Source: Climacteris rufus
Taxonomy: Eukaryota; Chordata; Aves; Passeriformes; Climacteridae
Assembly: GCA_013398175.1 (NCBI GenBank)
Contig: VZRZ01002682.1
Span: 347,634 to 411,633, forward strand
Direction of reading: 5' to 3'
DNA: 64,000 nucleotides
Shown piece by piece: positions 1 through 9,200 of the stretch (the first letter of the stretch is position 1; each line of letters starts with the position of its first letter). The notes under the pieces are model-generated. The model made no database searches, had not been told where the DNA came from, and was given only the letters and a program-made list of their open reading frames with translations. The position numbers and the translations under genes were made by a program.

Positions 1-91
1 CCAATTTTGTAAAATTCTCTCCCAGAGCAAAAGGCTGTCTCCTGAAGACCTGCTGGCTTTATCAGAGAGTGCAGTTACCCAGCAGCATCAC

Positions 92-240
92 CTTGTAGAC
101 CAGTCCAGCGACGAGGGTGTATCGGCTCATGGCTGAGTTCTGGTAAACGTAGCAGGAACCCTGCTCACCACACTGGTCCTGCCAGAGCAGGCAGGATTTG
201 TCAATCATGGATCCAAAGGCAATGGGGCCAGGGATGCCTC
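92..240 (-). CDS. SLCO4A1: SLCO4A1 coding exon 10 (penultimate)
   Basis: This 149-bp exon covers residues 634-683. It encodes GGIPGPIAFGSMIDKSCLLW, a QDQCGEQGSC loop, then YVYQNSAMSRYTLVAGLVYK, covering TM11 and the start of TM12. The acceptor is TCCCACAG|GAGG. The donor is ACAAG|GTGATG, in phase 0. No matching final exon is present in positions 1-91, so the C-terminus is outside the window. Confidence 0.95.
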
Positions 241-3200
241 CTGTGGGAACAGAAAGTGGACTTTTAATTTGGGCAGCACATACACACCAGGCCTAAAGGC
301 ACATGATGCTCGCAGAAAAGCATCAGGCTCTGCTGATATCATGATTAAGAGAACTCATCCTGCAGCATCCAGAGCCATAAGGTATTAAAAATACACTGAA
401 TTTCAAGATCTGAAAGTCCACCAGGGTTTTGGCCATCCTGATCTACATACTGCACAAGAGACAAAGGACACAGACAAGAGCTTCAACACCTCTGCTCCTT
501 TTTCTTAAAATAAGTACACATTGCCAGGACATTGAACCTCTGTCACCAGTGATCTGGAAACCCATAGTACTGGGTTTGGGTTAGGGCTAGGGTTAGGGTT
601 GACAGAGTCAAAAAGCCTACAGCTCCAGGAACACTGGGGCTGGAAAAGGCATGCCAAGGCCACCTTGCCAAGGCCATCTTGCCATGGTTGCTCCTACATC
701 TTTCTGATCTGGAAACCCACAGTACTGGGTTTGGGTCAGGGCTACCCACCATTCGGTTTGCAAACCACATGCAAAGGGAATTAGGTTTTCTTGAATGACA
801 GCAAAGAACAGAAAGCATCTTCCTTTCAGCATTGTGTGTCCTACTCCCTTCTTTTACAGCCCAGTGTTTCATTCTTAGCTGAGAGCTTGGCACACACCTC
901 AGAAAACCACCAGACCACACAAGTGTGCAAACCCTCCCTGCTCCATACCTAGTGTTCGTACCACGATCCACTGGATCCCGAGTGCAAACGACCTTTGTCT
1001 GTCGGACACACACCTAGGGAAAAAAGGGGTTTGGTTAAAAATGCTGCCAGGCTGCACCTGCCTGCCCCACAACACCACAGACTGGAGTCCAGCACCCCTG
1101 GCACCTCCATTCCCTCTGGAGATTGAGGACCACCCCAGTGCAATGTCCCCCCACCACTGCTGTAAACGGGAGTGTCCCATGCCAGAGGATAAAGCCTCCA
1201 ACGCTGTGATTTGCTTTCCCAGCTAGACTGGGAAGGGAATTAGTCCTGATGTCTCCAGGCTGGCAGTAGCTAGGTGGTTCCCATCACACCTTTCTCACAG
1301 TTTGATCCAGCAGGATAAAGCAGAGGGGAGGATATTGAGGCCTCTTGCAGCGCTGGCAGAGGACGAGGCCATCCCGTGCTTACCTCAGAGTGGCCGTCAG
1401 GGCAGGAATGCTGCTCAGGAAGGTGAAGAGGATGACCACGAACATGAAGCACAGGAGTAAGGGCCTTTTTGCACAGGAGGAGGTGCATTTCCCTGCCTCT
1501 GCATCGCCAGGGCCAGGCAGGAGGGTTTTGTCCACACAGCTGCACTCGTGGTAGACCTGGGAAAGAAAGGCTGGTGGGTACTCTGTCAGGGAGAGCATGG
1601 TGATAGTCACAGCTTTAAAAATAAAGACATTCAGGAAGGCAAAAAACCAGCTGGTTACACTCCCAGAATAAAGTGGACATCAAGCTGCATTCTTGACACA
1701 CTTCTGTATTCAAACAGGTCATTAAGTAAGAGAAATTGACTCTGCCAGGCAGCCCTTGAATATTGAACACAATCTCTGCCCTTCTTAAGCCTTTGCCTGG
1801 CTCTATGAGCAACCTGCTGGAAGGATGGGGAGGTGCATTATGTTCATTCAAGACCCAAAATGAGCACTAGGACAGGAATCAGGTGACTGCCAAGCTCCCT
1901 GCCTCCCTGGGTGATTTCCCGTGGATTTCAGCACAGTTTGGCCCAGGATGAGGCAAAGATGATTGGATACAATGAGAGAAGCAAAGCAGGGTGGCCTCAG
2001 GGTACCTCCTGCCTTTATCCCATGTGGTACCTGAGAGCATCCATCCTGCCCTGGCTGTTCTTCCACTGATTTGCAGCAAAGCTCAAACCTGTGCACACTT
2101 TTGTAGTGCCAGCCAAATCACATCAAAGATGTGCCACCGCCTTGTTAGTCCACAGTGATTTCAGACCCACCTTCTTCCCATTCCTGAGGTTTTCAGACAC
2201 TTTCCTGCAGCCAGCGTGGCAGGGGGAGTAATACATGATGTCATCAGTGCCACAGACAGGGCTGTAGGTGTCCTGCAAACAGCCACAGTGGGCATTGCAG
2301 GCTGCTGTCAGGTTGAGGTGCCCAGCAGGCAGAGCACTACAGGAAACACAGGAGCAGTCAGTGAGCAGCACTTTACAGGAAATAGGGAGAGGAAGGGAAG
2401 GAGAAGGGGGGACAGTAGGAGTTGTGATGGATCCCCAAGGAGCATAAAGCCAGGCTTGGAAAGGGTTTCACCCCACCAAATTTTAACCATGCCCTGGAGC
2501 TGTCTCTTTCCCACAGCTACCAAGGGAGTTGAAGTGATCAGTTCTTAGAGTGACACTTCCATTTGGAGAGGAGATTCCCAGTTTTGGTGCAGTTTATCCC
2601 ACTGGATAGATGGGGGATGCTGCAAAGGCAGCTGAAGAGTGGAGTATCTCACATTCTGCTGCTGCTGATCTTCCCTCCCTTACAAACTAGGGAGTGTCTT
2701 CCATAAACTCCATCCAGCTGCAAAACTTAGGACATACATATTCTGTGTCTCACCCCCAATATCTGCCTGTAGGACTGACTAGACTTCAACTTTCATGCCC
2801 AAAACATCACACATGACTGCCACCAGCACTGTGTGTTTGGAGTTATCCTTCTATTCTGGCCAGGGCCCCACAGGACAGACAGACAGGGTGGTTGTTGTTA
2901 CCTTCCATTGTACATCTGGGTTACTCCTGCCATGGGCATGTTAGGGCAGTGGATAAAAAATATTAATATGGCCAGCAGACTTGACACTGTGCAAAACAAA
3001 CACAACTTGATGATTCCTGAACAGCGCAGTTTAAATTTATTCACAAGGAATCCTCCCAGGAATGTGCCTCCCCCTCCGGCTGGCACAACCAGATAACCTG
3101 AAAAAGACCACAAGCAAGTTTAGAAATGTCAGCAAGGAGTTTTCAGGGTTGCATACATTAACTGCAGTGTGTTTTGCATATCAATGACCCCTTGTTTGCT

Positions 3201-6200
3201 GTGTGGCTTCTTGGTGGGAGTTCAGTGGAAGCTGCTATAGCAGGTGGTCCTCTGTAACAGCTCAGGTAACGTGGCATGAATCTCTAAGGCAGCTTTTCCT
3301 ACCCAGGGATCTTAAAACTGACCTTGTGAAGAGCATATAATGAATGCTGAGGCTTGCTGGACACCATTCCTTGGTCTGTGTCATGGCACCCATGTGAGGA
3401 TTGCCAAAGTTCCTGGATGCTGACAAAATACCTCCCCCAGCTCAGATATTCCTCATTAGAGGAAACATTTAGTCAGTGTTTCCTGGTAATGCACGAGAAG
3501 GAACTACAATTATTTTGCCTTCCTCTAGAGGGTAACAGATGTCCACAGAAGTGACACATTTCCTCCTGATGTCAGTAGATGCAGCTCTGGAAATGCACTG
3601 GGTGTAGGTGTGCTGGTAGGAAATGATCCTATCTAACAGCTGAAGAGGATAACCAGTCCATAAATAACTGCAAAGCATTTGCCTCCACTCTAAACAAGCT
3701 AAAGTACTCTTCTGTCTGTTGGCAAAAATGGGAAAATGTTGTAAAAACCCGGTTTCCTTACCAAAAAAGGTAGCAGCTTCAGAGGCACTTAAACTGAACT
3801 GAGACTCCAGGAATTTGGGTCCAAATGTGGACATCCCAGCAATCAGGGTTGCTTCGGTTGCTCCTGCTAAGCAGAGGAAGATGAAGGTGGAGTTCTTCAG
3901 CAGCAGCAGCACTGATCTGGGAAGGACAAATACATTGGAATGGAATCACTGTGGGCACATTTTCATTTCAGGTCTAAGTCAGAAGAGCACATATAAGATG
4001 AGGCAGCATCCCATCATCCTGCATCTCTTTGAAAGAAAAAATACCTGAAGGAAGCAAAATGCGATTTGAAAGAGCAGTGAGCTTCTCCACTCAAGCTTAC
4101 CAAGTCCCACCAACCAAGAAAGGATGCTGAGGTGACCCTCACCTGTCCCTAGGTACCAGCACAGAGTAGATGTCACAAACAATGACACAAACAGTGTTTG
4201 TGTGTGATATAATTCACACTAAGGGCACCCATGACTTCTATATGGACAATTTCAGCATTTATTTTCCAACATTTAAGGTAAGGCTGAGTACTTTCTCTCC
4301 CTAAATGGGGCAATACTGAAAAGACATTACTCCTCACTGGATCTCAATCATTTCAAGGTTTCATTAGTCCCTGCTGGCAGATATCTTGGAAGTCCTGACT
4401 CACCCAAGAGCAGAGAACAAAGTTGTGTTACATCCTCACATACACACTTTACTCATGCACCCCCATTCTCAGAACAGTAACAACCTCTGATAACCATGGA
4501 TTTTTTGTAACTCAGGGGAAATACCAAGCAAGCCTTTCTATATGGAGGAAACACCTCCAAGACACCTGAAAAACAGAAAGCAATTTTTCTCCCACAAGCT
4601 AACCACAGTTTTACTTGAAGCTTAATGTAGAAGTTGAGTAAATAAATCTTATTTTGACCCACTGGGATTTAGCAGAGAGCTGCAGATATGCCTGAAAAAT
4701 TGCCATGTGTCATTTATATGCAGATCCAGCAACCATTCCATCTCTGAGATGCAGAAAGGCCCTCGGGCACAGGGGATGGTCTCAATTATCTCTCACTATC
4801 TCGGATATTGGGCTAAGGGGACTGACACTGCTTTGCAGGGGACGTTTTGTAACAAGCTCCAAATTCTGCCACATGACTTTCCCAGACCAGTGCCACAGGT
4901 TACCCCATTCCTGGGATAGGCACAACCCCCTCATGCTCCCTGAGCAGAAGGACACAGTCAATCACCACCTCCTGCTCTGGAGGAAATGGGAGACCAGAGA
5001 AAACCTGCCCTAGTACAAGAGAGTGAGAGACATGCTGAGGCTCAGAGTCAGATTCATGCAACTTTACTCACAGAAAGTGGAGAATTTCATTACATCAAAA
5101 GAACTAAGAAACTGAAAGACAGAAATGCCACACATTCCTACACTTTGGTTACAGGGGGCTTTACACTGCCTACTGTAAATCCCTCTTGGGATTAGTTTAA
5201 TGTACTATTTTATTTTCCAAATCTTTTTGACTGTGCTTAATTTGCAAGTATGACGCCTAATCTTTTAGTGAGAAAATGCTTGTAGACCTTATGGCTGGGG
5301 CAGAAAATGGACAGTGACATCAACTTTTTACAGAGAAGAGTTTTTTCCTGGCACCAGCATGACTTTGTGCCCTTTCCCAAAGGTTACACGCTGGGTTTGC
5401 AAGTAGGAAAACGCAAAGGAATTCCTCTTAACACTAAGAGTAAGGATTTCCTCATGTAATTTAATCTGTTTGAAGACAGGTGATGTAGTTGTGAGGAGCT
5501 ACTGCACACAAATCCTTACCAAAGTCAACAAAGATCTTTTCATCACACCAGTACAGCTTTAAACACATCTAGAAAACATTTAACTCCTGACAGTCCTCAG
5601 TTCTTGCAGCCAAAGGGATTTCAGGAGGCCCAGCACTGCACAGAGAAGAATCCCACTACCTACAAAGGGGACCCTCCAAGTCTTTACTGATATGGGCACC
5701 TATAGGAACTCTTTCATCACATCATGGTTCTCTCAGTAGGTTGGAACCACCTGTATGATCAGAGCCTGCTCCCCTGAGAAACAGGGGCATGCCCAGGACA
5801 CCCCAGACTGTACCAGACACAAGCTAATGAGTCATTAATAGATGGGTATTTATGCAATCATACAGCACATGGATGGGGTCTTCTCCAGCACAAAATGACA
5901 CCCACTGTCACCACCACCAAGGGAATGGAGGGCAGCAAGTGCATCCCACAGGAACATAAATCAACCTCTCTTTGCAATGCAGAGAAGATGCAGTAAAGCC
6001 AAGACAGACCAAAGTCCCACCCTGCACCTAATCCAAGAGTGATCAGTGAAATACTGACCACAGCTTCTCCTGTTGAAGATCAGGGCTTGCCAGGCCAGTG
6101 AGGGATCCTCACAAACTCCATCCTGCAGCTTGCTAGAACAAAGCCTCCTCTCCTGGTACAGCTCTACACACCCTCCCTCTGCTCTGACAGGAGGGGTTAT

Positions 6201-9200
6201 TCCATGAGAGCAATCATATGGAACCAGAGGAGGGAAAATGCTATTTTGTCAGGCCTTTTCAACACAAGAGTTAAGACAGAAGCCTCTCCAGGGCAGAGGA
6301 TTAAGCTGTATGGGCTGCATTCCTGTAAGCTCCTGCTCTTAGGCAGCACTGTGAATACAGCAATTCATTAACCTCACTTAGAAGGGACTTGATGGCATGG
6401 AACAATATTTTATCTGGGGAGTATTTCTGCTTATCTTTGTGAGGCTGTTACTGTCCATACTGTGAGAAAATGTGTAGCACACAATCCCTGACTAAAACAA
6501 AAGGTACAGTGAGTGTCCTTTGGCCTCACCCTCCAGCCTGGTCCACGTGTCCCCAAGAGCTGCCTGCACAGATGGGATCTCCTCGTCAATGCAAGTTTCC
6601 AGAGTAGCAAGCCTTTAAGGCATTTCCCTTTTATTAATCAAAACCAGGGACCACAAAAGTCTGTTGGGTTTTTGCTTTCAAACGAAAACCACACTGAGGT
6701 CTGGCCTGGTCTGAATTGCTGATACAATTTGTCCACCTTTGAGTATTTGTTATTCAGGAACAAGGGGTGAAAGAAGATGCTTCTGGAGGAGGATTGTCTC
6801 TGTTCCTGATGTCAGACAGAAGAAACAGTGGGAGCTTTGTTCCAGATAAGCAAGAAAAGCATCAGCCACTGAATTTCATCCCTCTCTGCTGCCCTGTTTG
6901 TGTTGGTTTTAGTCAGAACCTTATCGTTCTTTAGATGCAGGTTTTGAATTCAATTTCCGTGCAGAGAACAAGCCGTGACCTCGGAAAATGGCACCCAGTC
7001 AAGAATGCCATTTAATAACAGTATTGAAATCTGCTCAATGTAATATTCTTCATAAAACTGTCTGAACCCCTGGTAAACTTCCTACGAAGTCTCCAAGAAT
7101 TTCAGCCCGGTGTGAGTGGTTGTGTTGACACAACACAGATCAACTGGTGCTGAAAACTCCTGCTCTGAGCACCTGCTTCCATCCTCCCCTGCCAGCACAA
7201 CAAAGAACCACAACTAAAGCTCAGAAATAATTGTTGGCAGCAGCCTGGGGTTTGGCAATGTTGTTTGCCTTTGCAGGGAGCAGCCGTCACACCCGGGTAA
7301 AATCTCCTCCCTAAAAACGGTCCTGGGAGAAATAATACAAATAAGGGAATATCCCCTTACTGACTGCAAGCTCCAAAAGGAATCAACACCCAGGTATCTC
7401 ATCAACATTCAGAGCCCTCATACCCACTAACCCAAAGCAGTAAATAAAGCAGCACCTCTCCCCCTGCCCTGCGTTTAAATACAACCCAACACAACAAAAA
7501 AAATAATAAAATATTTCAAAAATCCATAGCAAAAATCTGTGGTTAAAAGAACACATTTTATTTTGGCCACTGCTTTGTTCCCACCACAGAGCTGAGCAGC
7601 AGCTCAGGATTAAGCAGGTTGCTGTGTCACTGCCTTGCTGGAGAGATAAGAAGTAGTAACACATAAAAGGTGGCTGGAAGATGTGAAGGCAGAAGAAAAA
7701 GAAACTAAGCATAAAAGAGAAAGGGAACTGAAAGTTACAGTATGGTATATCTTGTTCCCTGGATTTGGAATGGAGCTGTGAGAATCAGAGGGCCTGTTTC
7801 ATCTTGTTGCTCATTAAAAACGATAAAACAGGGATCTAACACGAGTAAAAATAGAGGGAAGGAAAGGAGCCCCAAGGGGCCGGGGAGGAGGAGCCATTGG
7901 AAAGCTTGCAATTGGGCCAGGTGAGGCCAGGCAGAAGCAGACAGGCAGAAATAATGCTGCTGGGGAGAAGGAGGGAGCTGGCACTGCCTGGGCATCTCCT
8001 GTCACCTAAAGCTTGGCATCAAACCACTCTTGGAGAAACTCAGCGTGTGGCACAGGACTGCAGGTGGACATGAGCTTCTGAAAACCCACGGGGGACCAGC
8101 CACTTGTCCCCTGCTCCCCCATGTGGTCCCCAGCACCAGTTCTAGTTCAGCATCTTTGCTGAGAGCTCCCAGACCCTGATGGGACCTTTGACACCTCCTC
8201 TGCAAGAAAGTGTCATTGCTTGAAGATGGTCAGAACCTCTGAGCTGGCAGGGCTGAAGGGAAGATCAGCTTGGGCTTTCTACTCTCTCCTCTCTGGGGAG
8301 GGTTCCCTAAGCTCAGGTGTGGGGGTGGTTTTCTCACCGAGGCAGATCTTTCACTGTTTTCCCAAAGTCAGGATCTGACGCTTTTTTGTGGCTCCCATCC
8401 TTCAGCTGATGAGCCTCGGACACCCTCATGACGATGTAGCGCTGGGACCCTGGAAACGAGAGGCAAACAGGAACCAGGAGAGTCAGGCACGGGATGTGGA
8501 TGCTGCTGAAGCAGGGGGTTTGCAGGGGGAAAATGCAACGTGACATCCTCCCTGTGCCAGCAGCTGCGAGGGAGCCGCGGTACCAGAGGCAGATGGAAAG
8601 CCAAGGGGGTGAAATGCATTCAGGAATGCATTAAACACGGGAAGCTCCTCCTTTACTCTGAGTCCCCAGCCACATGAGGATGCAAACCCCACGGCCAGGG
8701 TGAAATCCGTGCAGTGCCAGCCCCAGCTCCCGAGCCGGGTGCAGCTCCGTACCTGGGAGGCGCTGCGGGTACCCCAGGATGGGGATGGAGATGAGCAGGG
8801 AGGCAGCTCCGGCCCCGAGGAAGCCGATCCACCAAGCCCCCACCCACAGCGTGTTCTCGGGGGCGATGTCGATCCTGCAAGAAGAGAAGCCAAAGGGACA
8901 CAAAGGAGAGAGGTGGAGGTTGGAAACGGAGCGGGGCAGCTCCGTGTGCCTCTCGTTGAGGCTGGCAGGGCCCGGGGGGGACACGATGGGGGTGACAGCA
9001 CAGGAAATTGAGTGATCTGATGGGGATGCCACATCCAGCATCCCTCCTGCCCCAGCACAGCACTGCCTGCCTTAGCAGAGAGCACAACACCTAATGAGCC
9101 CAGGAAATCACAGCATTTAATTCTCATTTAATCTCCGGCTTGCACATTCACCTCACCCCTTTTCAATTGCACTTTGAGGGTTGCCAAGATCCTTGTTCCA

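Noticed and set aside
8483..9127. Long minus-strand frames around 8.5-9.1 kb (up to 214 codons)
   Set aside because: They are out-of-frame or intron read-through versions of SLCO4A1 exons 3 and 4. Only the spliced frame matches the family.
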